A stretch of 42,936 nt of DNA from Chryseosolibacter sp035628595 (GCA_035628595.1 DASPJN010000119.1:1-42936), one strand, 5' to 3'. Numbered from the stretch's first letter, positions 1 through 9,161 are shown. Numbers and translations are program-made. The notes: generated by a model not told the origin, from the letters alone.

Positions 1-297
1 ATCGACGATTTTTCGTCTGCAATCACCATCAACGAAAATTATATCGAAGCTTACTTTAACCGTGGTAAGGCGAAGCAGTTTCTTGAGGCTTATGAAGATG
101 CGATCAACGATTGCTCGAAGATCATCGAGATCAATCCGAAAAATGTAGATGCTTACTATTTGCGAGGAGTTTTACGAATCAATTTCGGCGATACTAAAAA
201 TGGTTGCCTGGATCTGAGCAAAGCAGGTGAGCTCGGCGATTTAAAAGCTTACGAAACGATCAAGGAAAAGTGCAACCAAAAAAATGGTGATCAATAA
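1..297 (+). CDS. TPR-repeat protein, C-terminal fragment (5' end outside window)
   Basis: An open frame enters from the left edge in frame 1 and stops with TAA at 295-297, giving the last 98 residues of a longer protein. The visible part contains tetratricopeptide-like helical pairs: one around AYFNRGKAKQFLEAYEDAI (about residues 18-36) and one starting AYYLRGVLRINFGD (about 51-64), with the typical alternation of small and aromatic positions. TPR proteins are scaffolds for protein-protein contact; nothing here shows the partner. The end is rich in Lys and Glu. Its stop codon directly abuts the stop of the convergent dprA gene. Function cannot be assigned without the missing N-terminus. Confidence 0.75.
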   Translation: MDDFSSAITINENYIEAYFNRGKAKQFLEAYEDAINDCSKIIEINPKNVDAYYLRGVLRINFGDTKNGCLDLSKAGELGDLKAYETIKEKCNQKNGDQ

Positions 298-1404
298 TTA
301 AGTTATTGAAAGCCGGTAGCGTTTTCCCGGTAGGGATGTTATAGCACCATTAAATTCCAATTGCAACAGAATCGAGGCAAGCTGCGAAATCGGAAGATTG
401 GTTTTCCAACTTAACTCATCGATCGCAAGTTGATTTTTGTTTTCCATTAGCGTACGGATCACCTTCTGCTCATCTGGCTGAAATTTATCAAGATTTTGTG
501 TGGGCTTTTTCTTCGGAGCTGTTGCCGGATCCCAGTTCATAATGTATTCCAGATCTTTCGCGGTTGTGATCAGGTTTGCCCTGTTTGATTTGATCAGGTT
601 ATTACATCCGGCAGAATGGCTCTGGCCGATATTGCCGGGGAATGCAAACACATCTTTGTTATAGCTGTTCGCAATCTCTGCCGTAATAAGCGCGCCTCCT
701 TTTTCCGCCGCCTCAACTATTATTACACAGTCACATAATCCCGCTACGATCCTATTACGCGCCGGAAAATTATGCGCGTCAGGCAGGGTACCGAAACGAT
801 GTTCAGTGGCAATTCCGCCATTCTCCATCATCTGCTTGGCGGTGTCTTTGTGAGAGGCCGGGTATATGACATCGATGCCGCTGCCCATGACGCCAATGGT
901 GGATAAGCCGTGTTTCACAGCCTGCTTGTGCGCATGAATATCAATACCATAGGCAAGTCCACTGACGACAAGTGGTTTGTGCGCAACCAGATCAGCAACC
1001 AGTTCATCCACACGATCACGACCATAAGCAGTTGCTTTCCGCGTTCCGACAATGCCGACAACTTTTGGGTTTTCGAAATCGATGTTGCCTTTGAGGTAGA
1101 GTAAAGAAGGTGCATCATTAATTTGCCGTAATCGCGAGGGGTAATTCTCATCGGTAAAGAATACCAGCGTTACTTTTTCTTTGTCGGCTTTCCGGATTTC
1201 TTTTTCAGCATCTGCGAATGGCTTTCCCTGTCTTATTGCATCAGCGGTAACTCCTCCAATGCCGGGGATCTTCAGCAGCTTTCCTTTTGGAAGCTGAAAG
1301 ACTCTTTCCGCGGAGCCGCAATAGCTAACAAGCTGACGTATTAAATGATCGCCGATACCTGGGATAAAATGGAGCGCGAGTAGCGAAAGACGTGTCTGAT
1401 CCAT
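298..1404 (-). CDS. dprA: DNA-processing protein DprA (Smf)
   Basis: DprA binds single-stranded DNA taken up during transformation and loads RecA; it acts in the cytoplasm. The 368-aa protein has the usual three parts. An N-terminal helix-hairpin-helix/SAM-like region (residues 1-70) contains IPGIGG. A Rossmann-like DprA core (about 80-285) contains VGIVGTRKATAYG (116-128), SGLAYGIDIHAH (148-159), FPARNRI (213-219) and KGGALITA. A C-terminal winged-helix-like domain covers about 308-368. Length and motifs fit the family and no key region is missing. It is the last minus-strand gene at the left end, 39 bp downstream of the MerR-like gene, and converges on the TPR gene. The presence of dprA alone does not show natural competence, since it is nearly universal in Bacteroidota. 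Confidence 0.95.
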   Translation of the reverse strand: MDQTRLSLLALHFIPGIGDHLIRQLVSYCGSAERVFQLPKGKLLKIPGIGGVTADAIRQGKPFADAEKEIRKADKEKVTLVFFTDENYPSRLRQINDAPSLLYLKGNIDFENPKVVGIVGTRKATAYGRDRVDELVADLVAHKPLVVSGLAYGIDIHAHKQAVKHGLSTIGVMGSGIDVIYPASHKDTAKQMMENGGIATEHRFGTLPDAHNFPARNRIVAGLCDCVIIVEAAEKGGALITAEIANSYNKDVFAFPGNIGQSHSAGCNNLIKSNRANLITTAKDLEYIMNWDPATAPKKKPTQNLDKFQPDEQKVIRTLMENKNQLAIDELSWKTNLPISQLASILLQLEFNGAITSLPGKRYRLSIT

Positions 1405-1443
1405 CAGCTAAGAGAGGGTTACGAGACCGCAATGATAATACTT

Positions 1444-1782
1444 CTATTGAAGTTTGTCCCGGAGTTCTACAAGAAACTTTCTGACGTCTTTTAATGAGTC
1501 GAGGATATCCATTTTATCGCGAACTGAATCAGAATCGTTTCGCAACATTTCTTTTGCGCCCTGCAGGGTAAACCCTTTTTCTTTCACCAGGTGATAAATT
1601 GTGCGAACGTTGTCAATATCCTCGCGCGTAAACTGGCGATTACCTTTGCGGTTTTTCTTTGGCTTGATGATATCGAATTCTGATTCCCAAAAGCGGATCA
1701 ATGACGGGGCTACATTGAAAATTTCGGATACTTCTCCAATAGAGTAGTAGAGCTTTTCGATTTCTTTCTCCTTATACGCCAT
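1444..1782 (-). CDS. MerR-family transcriptional regulator, short form
   Basis: This is a small DNA-binding protein of 112 residues from the ATG at 1782; an in-frame TTG at 1794 would add four residues but overlap the preceding gene. The N-terminal winged helix-turn-helix reads YYSIGEVSEIFNVAPSLIRF, followed by WESEF, the basic wing KPKKNRKGNRQF and the second helix pair DIDNVRTIYHLVKEKGFTLQ, all typical of MerR. The C-terminus is only a short predicted coiled coil for dimerisation, with no effector domain and no metal-binding cysteines, so the ligand cannot be guessed. The ATG lies 1 bp after the CapA-like gene stop, so the two are likely co-transcribed. Short MerR proteins of this kind are common in Bacteroidota. 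Confidence 0.88.
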   Translation of the reverse strand: MAYKEKEIEKLYYSIGEVSEIFNVAPSLIRFWESEFDIIKPKKNRKGNRQFTREDIDNVRTIYHLVKEKGFTLQGAKEMLRNDSDSVRDKMDILDSLKDVRKFLVELRDKLQ

Positions 1783-1783
1783 G

Positions 1784-2824
1784 TTACTGAGCAAGATATG
1801 TAATTATACCATTATCATCAATGCGTGTTGGGGAATCAGGAAAATCTTTTTGATTCAGTTCCTGTATTTTTTTAATGACCTGCTTATTCGGGTCAATTCG
1901 CACACCTGTAGCGTACGTTTGATAAGTCGCTGTAATTCTTCCTTTTAAAAATTTACCTTCTTTATCTGTGAATACTTTAACAATAGGAGCAATTCCATTG
2001 ACGCCATTGACGCTAATTCCCCGGTAAGTACAAAAATTTCCAAGGCTATAGGCGATGAAACGGTTTTTATACACTTCGACGGCTCTTGTTACGTGTGGGC
2101 CGTGGCCGAAAATAATGTCTGCTCCGGCATCAATCATTAAGTGAGAGAATTTATAAACATCGCCACGATTCTCTCCATAATACATCTCGTTTACGCGGGG
2201 CACGTTCTGAAATTTTGCACCTTCTGCGCCGCCATGAAATGATACGATTACCACATCCACTGTATCGGCGAGCGCTTTGATAATTCCAACAGCGTTTTCG
2301 AGATCATTCAGTGGCACACAATTGCTGTTGGGAGCAAATGCTGCCAGGCCGTAACGGATACTGTCCTTGACAAAAATGGTTGTTTTCTGTGTGATTTGTC
2401 CGGCGTGAAGAATTCCTGCATTCTCCAGTGTGCGCATCGTGCTTCTTCTTCCTTCATCGCCCATATCCCCAGCATGATTATTGGCAAGACTCACCATATC
2501 AAATCCTGCGCTTAGCAGGTTTTTTACATAGTTAACAGGCGTGCGGAAAGCATAACAAACTTTTGGGTCGTTACATTTCTTGGGCGTGCCCTCGCCGTCG
2601 AGTAAAGTTCCTTCGAGATTCCCGAAAGTAACGTCAGCATCATTCAGGATCGATTCAACCTCTCGCATCAGAAACGCGCCATTGTCCGGTGGAAGTTTAT
2701 CTTCCGGGTAGTTGGTTCCCATCATTATGTCGCCAACGCCAATGATCGTTAGCGTGTCGTTTCCGGCTTGCGCCGATGCAAAGACTGGTATGAGAATAAG
2801 AATGGCCGCTGCTAAAATTCGCAT
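1784..2824 (-). CDS. CapA-family (PGA_cap) protein, exported
   Basis: This 346-aa protein belongs to the CapA/PgsA metallophosphatase-like family. It starts with a signal peptide (MRILAAAILILIPVFASAQA). Family signatures follow: GVGDIMMGTN near residue 30, FGNLEGTLLDGEG near 67-79, VSLANNHAGDMG near 111-122, SFHGGAEG near 195 and IIFGHGPHVTRAVEVY near 238. The Asp, Asn and His residues are those that form the metal site in calcineurin-like folds. In Bacillus CapA takes part in poly-gamma-glutamate export, but most Bacteroidota homologues sit without other cap genes, as here, so a capsule role is not supported. It is probably periplasmic and co-transcribed with the downstream MerR-like gene. 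Confidence 0.88.
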   Translation of the reverse strand: MRILAAAILILIPVFASAQAGNDTLTIIGVGDIMMGTNYPEDKLPPDNGAFLMREVESILNDADVTFGNLEGTLLDGEGTPKKCNDPKVCYAFRTPVNYVKNLLSAGFDMVSLANNHAGDMGDEGRRSTMRTLENAGILHAGQITQKTTIFVKDSIRYGLAAFAPNSNCVPLNDLENAVGIIKALADTVDVVIVSFHGGAEGAKFQNVPRVNEMYYGENRGDVYKFSHLMIDAGADIIFGHGPHVTRAVEVYKNRFIAYSLGNFCTYRGISVNGVNGIAPIVKVFTDKEGKFLKGRITATYQTYATGVRIDPNKQVIKKIQELNQKDFPDSPTRIDDNGIITYLAQ

Positions 2825-2874
2825 GCTGAATTTTTTGCTGCAAAGAAAATGAAGTTCGCTGAATCCGCGAAGCT

Positions 2875-3840
2875 TTAATCGAGCGATGTTATGTTTTCGC
2901 TATGAGTATCAATTAACTTCTGATATTCTGCGTTGCTAAGATTTCGCTGGAAGAAATTGATCGGATTAACATGATCGCCTTTAAAAAGGATTTCGTAGTG
3001 CAGGTGATCGGAAACCGAATGACCGGTATTGCCGACATATCCGATTATTTGCCCACGTTTAACACTGTCGCCAACTGTGACTGCAAAGTCGTTGAGGTGT
3101 GCGTAGCGGCTTTCGAAGTCAAAACCGTGATCGATGAAAACAACTTTACCGAACGATTCCGAGTAATAGGCATGTGTTATGACTCCGTCACCGGAAGAAT
3201 AAACCGGCGTGTTCCGCGGTGCTGCGAAATCCAGGCCTTTATGCTCGCGAACAATTTTGAAAATCGGATGAAGACGTAACCCGAACGTAAGGTGTAAACG
3301 ATCCAGCTGCGTATTGTTAATCGGTTGTATCGCCGGACGGGCCGCCCATGACATCAATTTGTAATCAAGAAGTTTTTCAAGTTCCTGGTAGGATTGAATT
3401 TCAACATCCGTTTGATACTTAATTTTCTTTAAGGTTTCGTATCCTTTTAATATGTAAGGAAACGCTTCCAGTGCTCTCACATTATATCTTTCGCTACCAC
3501 CCACACCGGCTTCGCGGATCGTTGGCTCCAGCGGCTGGCGATCCAGGATCACTCTGTAGTTATGATCATCTTTTTCAATGTAGCCGGCAAGTTTTTTCTG
3601 GGCGCTCTTAACGCGTTTCGTCAGAACACTCCATTTGAATTTCAGATCTTCGTTTCGCTGCGCAAGTCTGAGTTCACTTAACGTGTCAAGCTTTGTGATT
3701 GTAGCGTAATATGTGCCAGCCGCAATCATGAGGGCCAATCCCACGAAAACAGAAACGCGTTTCCAAAAAAGTCGGCCACGTACATAGAAAGGTTCGAACC
3801 TGCACGTGTCGTTGTTATATATAAATTTCTTCCTGGCCAT
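2875..3840 (-). CDS. Membrane-anchored M23 peptidase, second of tandem pair
   Basis: This is a 321-aa LytM/M23 zinc endopeptidase expected to cut peptidoglycan cross-links or regulate amidases in the periplasm. A short cytoplasmic N-terminus carries YNNDTCRFEPF (8-18), followed by one membrane helix (about 28-47), a charged, probably coiled-coil stalk (50-160), and the M23 domain (about 185-300). The zinc ligands are intact: HKGLD (His200, Asp204) and HLH (279-281), with YAHL at 246-249. It starts 1 bp inside the stop of the upstream M23 gene, so the two are translationally coupled. The N-terminal NxDTCxxEP motif is shared with that neighbour. All catalytic residues are present, so this looks like an active enzyme rather than a degenerate EnvC-type activator. 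Confidence 0.92.
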   Translation of the reverse strand: MARKKFIYNNDTCRFEPFYVRGRLFWKRVSVFVGLALMIAAGTYYATITKLDTLSELRLAQRNEDLKFKWSVLTKRVKSAQKKLAGYIEKDDHNYRVILDRQPLEPTIREAGVGGSERYNVRALEAFPYILKGYETLKKIKYQTDVEIQSYQELEKLLDYKLMSWAARPAIQPINNTQLDRLHLTFGLRLHPIFKIVREHKGLDFAAPRNTPVYSSGDGVITHAYYSESFGKVVFIDHGFDFESRYAHLNDFAVTVGDSVKRGQIIGYVGNTGHSVSDHLHYEILFKGDHVNPINFFQRNLSNAEYQKLIDTHSENITSLD

Positions 3841-4829
3841 TAATCGAGTGATTGGTTTTCTGAACGGCTTACTGTGTGTATGACTGAATAATCTTCGGGA
3901 GACACGTTGCTGATGAAATAGTAAACCGGATCTACATTCGCGTTGTTGCGAATTATTTCATAATGAAGGTGTGGCGCCACGGATCCGCCGGAATTCCCGC
4001 TGGAAGCGATCGTTGCACCTTTGTCAATTTTTTGTCCAACCCTGACTGCTACTGTTTCGAGGTGCGCATATCGCGTTATCACATTGTTGCCGTGATCAAT
4101 TTCTATGAAGTTGCCGTAGCCAGCCTGCAGATCGCTGCGCTTTACCGTCTTCACGATACCCGAAGCAGTGGCGATGATGTTTGTTCCCCTGGGCAGTGCA
4201 ATGTCAATTCCCGGATGGTGGTGAACCGCTTTATGAAACGGATTAATCCGCATGCCGTATCCCGAAAGAATGGTGGATGGATCAAGATTTTCAACAGGTG
4301 GTATTACGGGGAGATTGATCAACTCGTTTATCTTCGATTGATCCAGTGAAAGATTTTCGGCGTAGACGACATCGTTATCCTTTGCATTTCGTGAAACATT
4401 CTCAGACTGAGATTCAAGAGCCCGAAGTTGCTTTCTGAAATCGGATGTGTTTCCCGTGAGGATTATTGCGTGGGCGTCTGTTTTTGCAGGAGATGATTCA
4501 AGTTCAGTCGTGAAGAATTTCTTATGCAGACGTTTATCCTTTTCTTCTAACTCGCCCAAAGTCTGTTCTACTTCCTTTAAGTCGCTCGTAAGAATGCCGG
4601 TGTATTTTTTTAACAGTGCATTTTCTGTTTCGAGCTTTCGTTCATGTTCAGATTCAACAACGTAATCGTGTACGAAGAGTAGTCCTACAAAAAAAAGTCC
4701 TGCTGTAAGAACCAGGAAGAATCCATAAGCGATGTAACCAAAGAACGATCGCTTGTGCGGCTCATAAGCGCACGTATCAACGTTATACTGATAGACAGTG
4801 GGACGTGTGTTTACTTTTGCAGTTTTCAA
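3840..4829 (-). CDS. Membrane-anchored M23 peptidase, first of tandem pair
   Basis: This is a 329-aa M23 peptidase. Residues 1-29 are cytoplasmic and contain YNVDTCAYEPH (15-25). One membrane helix spans about 30-55, a long Glu/Lys-rich coiled coil covers about 58-105, and the catalytic domain is C-terminal (about 188-305). Zinc ligands are present: His205 and Asp209 in HPGID, and HLH at 287-289. YAHL follows at 254-257. It likely remodels peptidoglycan from the inner-membrane face of the periplasm. It is transcribed away from alaS. Its stop overlaps the start of the next M23 gene by one base, suggesting the two products are made in fixed ratio and may form a heterocomplex through their coiled coils; that last point is inference. 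Confidence 0.92.
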   Translation of the reverse strand: MKTAKVNTRPTVYQYNVDTCAYEPHKRSFFGYIAYGFFLVLTAGLFFVGLLFVHDYVVESEHERKLETENALLKKYTGILTSDLKEVEQTLGELEEKDKRLHKKFFTTELESSPAKTDAHAIILTGNTSDFRKQLRALESQSENVSRNAKDNDVVYAENLSLDQSKINELINLPVIPPVENLDPSTILSGYGMRINPFHKAVHHHPGIDIALPRGTNIIATASGIVKTVKRSDLQAGYGNFIEIDHGNNVITRYAHLETVAVRVGQKIDKGATIASSGNSGGSVAPHLHYEIIRNNANVDPVYYFISNVSPEDYSVIHTVSRSENQSLD

Positions 4830-4897
4830 GTTGGTCTTTAATTGTCAAGGGGCCATAAAAAAATCCCACTCACCTGCATATTCTCCTCAACTGCGCT

Positions 4898-4905
4898 TAT
4901 TTTTG
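4898..4905 (+). promoter_or_regulatory. Candidate -7 box for alaS-gatB
   Basis: TATTTTTG matches the Bacteroidota -7 consensus TAnnTTTG exactly and lies about 85 bp before the alaS ATG in the divergent region between the M23 pair and alaS. No clear TTTG -33 element was found at the usual distance, so support comes from the -7 box alone. Confidence 0.45.
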
Positions 4906-4990
4906 TGGCTTGCCCTGTGGCCAGTCTTTGGTAAATGGGGCTAATATAGTAAAAAACAAATAGTTATCGTCTAAAACAGCATTTACCGAA

Positions 4991-7606
4991 ATGGATTCAG
5001 CGTCGATCAGGCAGAAATTTCTCAGTTTTTTTGAAGGAAAGGGGCATATGATTGTGCCATCAGCGCCACTCGTGTTAAAGAACGATCCGACTTTGCTGTT
5101 TACGAACTCGGGTATGGTGCAGTTTAAGGATTACTTCCTCGGTAATGCTACGCCCAAGCGTAACCGAATTGCTGATACACAGAAATGTCTTCGCGTGAGT
5201 GGAAAGCATAATGATCTTGAGGAAGTAGGGATTGATACTTATCACCACACCATGTTCGAGATGCTTGGTAACTGGTCGTTTGGTGATTATTTCAAAAAGG
5301 ACGCGATTGCCTGGGCGTGGGAATTATTAACGCAGGAGTATAAACTTCCAAAAGACAAATTATACGTTACCGTTTTTGAAGGCGACAAAAAAGAAAATCT
5401 TCCGTTCGACCAGGATGCATATAATTTCTGGAAGGAGTGGATCGACGAGGACCGTATTCTTCGCGGGAACAAAAAAGATAACTTCTGGGAGATGGGTGAT
5501 ACCGGGCCATGCGGTCCATGCTCGGAAATTCATATTGACTTGCGAACTGATGCGGAGATCGCAAAAATTCCCGGCAAGGAGATGGTCAACACGGGACATC
5601 CGCAGGTGATCGAGATTTGGAATAATGTGTTCATGGAGTTTAACAGGAAAGCTGATGGTTCTCTTGAAAAATTGCCAGCGCAACATGTTGATACAGGGAT
5701 GGGCTTTGAACGTCTTTGCATGGCGATTCAAAAGAAAACTTCAAACTACGATACAGATGTCTTTTCACCGCTGCTCGATTTTATCGGTGCTGCGGCGAAC
5801 GTGAAGTACAAACAGGATGAGAAAACGGATATCGCTATGCGTGTGATCGCTGATCACGTTCGTGCGGTATCATTCGCGATTGCTGACGGGCAGCTTCCGT
5901 CCAATACAGGCGCGGGGTATGTGATCCGACGAATTTTAAGACGCGCTGTTCGTTATGGATTTACTTTCCTCAATTTTAAGGAGCCATTTATTTTCAAACT
6001 TGTTGCTGTCTTAGCAAATCAGTTGAAGAATGTTTTTCCAGAACTCGCAACGCAACAGGACTATGTAAGCAAAGTGATCTTCGAGGAAGAAACATCATTT
6101 CTGCGAACACTGGATAAGGGTCTTAAGCGCTTTGATATCATTCAGGCTGATATGAAAGATAAAGTCATCAGCGGCGCGATTGCTTTTGAGTTGTACGACA
6201 CATTCGGTTTTCCACTTGATCTCACGTCACTCATCGCACGTGAACGTGGTTTCTCCGTGGATGAAAAAGGTTTCAAAGAGGAGATGGAAAAACAGAAGTC
6301 GCGATCAAAGGCAGATGCGGCGAAAGAAACCGGTGACTGGATAAATGTGGGCGAAGACGAGAAGACCGAATTCATCGGGTATGATCATCTTGATTCATCC
6401 GTAAGGATCATCAGATACAGAAAGATCAAACAAAAAAATAAAGACCTCGTTCAACTCGTGTTTGACAGAACACCTTTCTATGCTGAGAGCGGTGGGCAGG
6501 TTGGTGATACAGGAGTTATTGCTAACGGAAAAGAAAAAATTGCCATCATTGACACAAAAAAGGAAAATGAGCTGATCATTCACCTTACGGAAAAGCTACC
6601 AGTAAACCTCAATGACGAGTTTGCAGCAACTGTAGACGTTTCGAAAAGGAAACGCACGATGAACAATCACTCTGCTACGCACTTGCTACATGCGGCGCTT
6701 CGCACTGTGCTGGGGAAACATGTAGAGCAGAAAGGCTCATTGGTAAATGAAAAAGTATTGCGTTTCGATTTTTCACATTTTGCTGCCATGACGCCAACGG
6801 AGATTCAGCGGGTTGAAGAAATTGTAAACCAGAAGGTAAGAGAGAATATTCATCTTGACGAAAAACGAAATGTTCCGATTGAGCAGGCGAAAGCATTTGG
6901 CGCGATGGCATTGTTTGGCGAGAAGTATGGCGACTTTGTGCGTGTGATCACCTTCGATCCGAAGTTTTCGGTCGAGCTGTGTGGGGGTACGCACGTGTCG
7001 GCCACCGGATCGATTGGTTATTTCAAAATTGTTTCGGAAAGTTCGGTAGCTGCTGGCGTTCGCCGGATTGAGGCCATTACTGGTGAGGGTGCGCAGGAAT
7101 TCCTTACGAGTGAGTTACAAGTCCTCGACGATCTTCGTGCAGTTTTGAAAAATCCAAAGGACCTTGTGAGTGCCATAAAAAGTTTGGCAGATGAAAAGCA
7201 TGCGCTCGAGAAAAAACTTGAATCTGTAAACCTCGAAAAGGCAAACCAACTGAAAGAAGATCTTGCAAAGAAGGCAATTCACAATAACGGTTTCACGTTG
7301 GTGTTAGAAAAGATTGCTGTTCCGAATGCGGATGCCTTAAAGAATATCGCGTATGCACTACGAAATCAATTCGACGATCTTTTGTTAGTGCTTGCTGCCG
7401 ATGTCGACGGTAAACCACAGGTTGCTGTGATGATCGGAGAGAAATTACTAACCACGGGTAAGTATCACGCCGGTAACATGGTGAAGGAGCTTGCGAAAGA
7501 AATTGAAGGTGGCGGTGGAGGTCAACCATTCTTTGCAACAGCAGGCGGAAAGAATCTGAATGGCTTACCTGCGGTAATTGAAAAAGCAAAACTACTGATA
7601 AAATAG
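4991..7606 (+). CDS. alaS: Alanine--tRNA ligase
   Basis: AlaRS charges tRNA-Ala with alanine in the cytoplasm. The 871-aa length is normal. The class II catalytic core is at the N-terminus, with TNSGMVQFKDYFLG (about 38-51) and the GDTGPCGPCSEIH motif (about 168-180). The editing domain carries the zinc site: NNHSATHLLHAAL (HxxxH) and CGGTH near residue 662. The end is a DHHA1 domain with EGGGGGQPFFATAGG. The ATG at 4991 begins the conserved MDSASIRQKFLSFF start. It is followed after 6 bp by gatB, so both form a translation operon. Confidence 0.98.
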   Translation: MDSASIRQKFLSFFEGKGHMIVPSAPLVLKNDPTLLFTNSGMVQFKDYFLGNATPKRNRIADTQKCLRVSGKHNDLEEVGIDTYHHTMFEMLGNWSFGDYFKKDAIAWAWELLTQEYKLPKDKLYVTVFEGDKKENLPFDQDAYNFWKEWIDEDRILRGNKKDNFWEMGDTGPCGPCSEIHIDLRTDAEIAKIPGKEMVNTGHPQVIEIWNNVFMEFNRKADGSLEKLPAQHVDTGMGFERLCMAIQKKTSNYDTDVFSPLLDFIGAAANVKYKQDEKTDIAMRVIADHVRAVSFAIADGQLPSNTGAGYVIRRILRRAVRYGFTFLNFKEPFIFKLVAVLANQLKNVFPELATQQDYVSKVIFEEETSFLRTLDKGLKRFDIIQADMKDKVISGAIAFELYDTFGFPLDLTSLIARERGFSVDEKGFKEEMEKQKSRSKADAAKETGDWINVGEDEKTEFIGYDHLDSSVRIIRYRKIKQKNKDLVQLVFDRTPFYAESGGQVGDTGVIANGKEKIAIIDTKKENELIIHLTEKLPVNLNDEFAATVDVSKRKRTMNNHSATHLLHAALRTVLGKHVEQKGSLVNEKVLRFDFSHFAAMTPTEIQRVEEIVNQKVRENIHLDEKRNVPIEQAKAFGAMALFGEKYGDFVRVITFDPKFSVELCGGTHVSATGSIGYFKIVSESSVAAGVRRIEAITGEGAQEFLTSELQVLDDLRAVLKNPKDLVSAIKSLADEKHALEKKLESVNLEKANQLKEDLAKKAIHNNGFTLVLEKIAVPNADALKNIAYALRNQFDDLLLVLAADVDGKPQVAVMIGEKLLTTGKYHAGNMVKELAKEIEGGGGGQPFFATAGGKNLNGLPAVIEKAKLLIK

Positions 7607-7612
7607 TTTGGG

Positions 7613-9073
7613 ATGGATAAACGCGTCCGCGACAAGTACAGGGTAGTGATCGGGTTGGAAGTCCACGCGCAATTGTTAACTGAAAGCAAGATCTACGTCG
7701 GCGACGCGACAACTTTCGGTGCGTCGCCGAACACGAATGTCAGTCCCATCACGCTTGCACATCCAGGTACTTTACCCAAACTCAATCGCAAGGCGATTGA
7801 ATATGCAATCAGGATGGGACTTGCCTGTAACTGTGAAATTTCACGTGTCAATATCTTTGATCGCAAGAATTATTTTTATCCTGATCTGCCAAAAGGCTAT
7901 CAGTTAACACAAGACCGAACGCCGATATGTAAGGGCGGCTATATTTCCATCACGACAAAAAATGGAGAACGGAATATTCCATTAAACCGCATTCATATCG
8001 AAGAAGACGCGGGCAAATCCGTACATCTCGAAAATGAATCGGAAACATTTGTAGACCTGAACCGTGCGGGTGTTGCGTTAATCGAGATTGTCACGGAGCC
8101 GGCGGTGAATAGCGCGGAGGAAGCGGGAGCATTGATGAACGAAGTAAGGAAGATTGTCAGGTACCTTGAAATTTGTGATGGAAACATGGAAGAAGGATCA
8201 TTACGCTGTGACGCGAATGTGTCGGTAATGCTTCAGGGTGCAAAAGCTTTTGGCAAGAAGGTAGAGATCAAAAACATGAACTCTATCAAGAATGTGCAAC
8301 GAGCCATAGACCATGAAGTTGAGAGACAAATAAATATTATTGAGCGTGGCGATCAGGTTATTTCTGAAACACGCACTTTCAATGCCAATGACGGCAAAAC
8401 GTATGGCATGCGCGCGAAGGAGGAGTTGAACGACTATCGTTATTTTCCTGATCCCGATCTCAGTCCGCTTGTAGTCTCTGAGGAATGGCTGCAGAAGATC
8501 AGTGCATCAATGCCCGAGTTGCCTCGCCAGCTTGCGTTACGATTTATTGAGCAATACAATCTTCCTGCTTACGATGCGCAAGTGTTGACTGATTCAAAAG
8601 ATATCGCGGTATATTTTGAAGCGGCTTGTTCATACACAGATAACTTCAAGGCGGTGTCAAATTGGGTGATGGGGCCGGTAAAATCTTTTTTAAATGATTC
8701 CGGCGGATCAGCGGCGAATTTTCAATTGTCGCCTAAGATGCTGTCCGAAATTATCTCGCTGGTTGATGCCGGCAAGGTTAGCTTTACCATGGCATCGCAA
8801 CGAATATTTCCGGAGATGATAGCGAATCCGGATGGGTCTCCTTTAGAAGTTGCACAAAAACTAAATCTTATTCAGGACAGCGATGCAGATTCTTTATTGC
8901 CGATCGTCGATGAGGTTATAAAAGAGTTTCCGCTGAAAGTCGAAGAGTTCAGAAATGGAAAAAAGGGTATTGTTAGCATGTTCATGGGTGAGGTAATGAA
9001 ACGAAGCAAAGGGAAAGCAGATCCCAAACTTGCAAGCAACCTTATCAGCAAACGCCTTGCAGAAATAGAGTAG
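7613..9073 (+). CDS. gatB: Asp-tRNA(Asn)/Glu-tRNA(Gln) amidotransferase subunit B
   Basis: GatB is the kinase and tRNA-binding subunit of GatCAB, which converts mischarged Glu-tRNA(Gln) or Asp-tRNA(Asn) to the correct amide form. The 486-aa protein has the conserved start YRVVIGLEVHAQLLTESKIY (residues 8-27), then NFYPDLPKGYQ-type sequence, GSLRCDANVSV, KNMNSIKN, and YRYFPDPDLSPL. It ends in the helical YqeY-like tRNA-binding tail (about 335-486). It lies 6 bp after alaS. gatA and gatC are not in the window, as is usual for dispersed gat genes in this phylum. Confidence 0.98.
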   Translation: MDKRVRDKYRVVIGLEVHAQLLTESKIYVGDATTFGASPNTNVSPITLAHPGTLPKLNRKAIEYAIRMGLACNCEISRVNIFDRKNYFYPDLPKGYQLTQDRTPICKGGYISITTKNGERNIPLNRIHIEEDAGKSVHLENESETFVDLNRAGVALIEIVTEPAVNSAEEAGALMNEVRKIVRYLEICDGNMEEGSLRCDANVSVMLQGAKAFGKKVEIKNMNSIKNVQRAIDHEVERQINIIERGDQVISETRTFNANDGKTYGMRAKEELNDYRYFPDPDLSPLVVSEEWLQKISASMPELPRQLALRFIEQYNLPAYDAQVLTDSKDIAVYFEAACSYTDNFKAVSNWVMGPVKSFLNDSGGSAANFQLSPKMLSEIISLVDAGKVSFTMASQRIFPEMIANPDGSPLEVAQKLNLIQDSDADSLLPIVDEVIKEFPLKVEEFRNGKKGIVSMFMGEVMKRSKGKADPKLASNLISKRLAEIE

Positions 9074-9118
9074 ACAGTGGAATCCAAATGCAGCAATATT
9101 TGTTGAGGGGTAATCAAG

Positions 9119-9126
9119 TATATTTG
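9119..9126 (+). promoter_or_regulatory. Candidate -7 box upstream of tlpA-like gene
   Basis: TATATTTG is an exact TAnnTTTG match about 36 bp before the ATG at 9162. A TTTG lies upstream at 9099-9102, with a gap of 16 bp, slightly short of the usual 19-20. It suggests the thioredoxin-like gene has its own promoter, separate from alaS-gatB. Confidence 0.5.
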
Positions 9127-9161
9127 TGAATTGACGTTATCAATCAGATCTCAAGCAAAGA

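Noticed and set aside
1784..2824. CapA-like gene as sign of a poly-gamma-glutamate capsule locus
   Set aside because: No capB, capC or pgs-type ligase genes are near; isolated CapA-like proteins are common in Bacteroidota.
3963..4349. 128-aa plus-strand open frame
   Set aside because: It is antisense to the catalytic domain of the M23 peptidase; no recognisable motif.
7293..7712. 139-aa minus-strand open frame across the alaS/gatB junction
   Set aside because: It is Arg/Ser/Pro-rich and antisense to two highly conserved genes, typical of a shadow frame.
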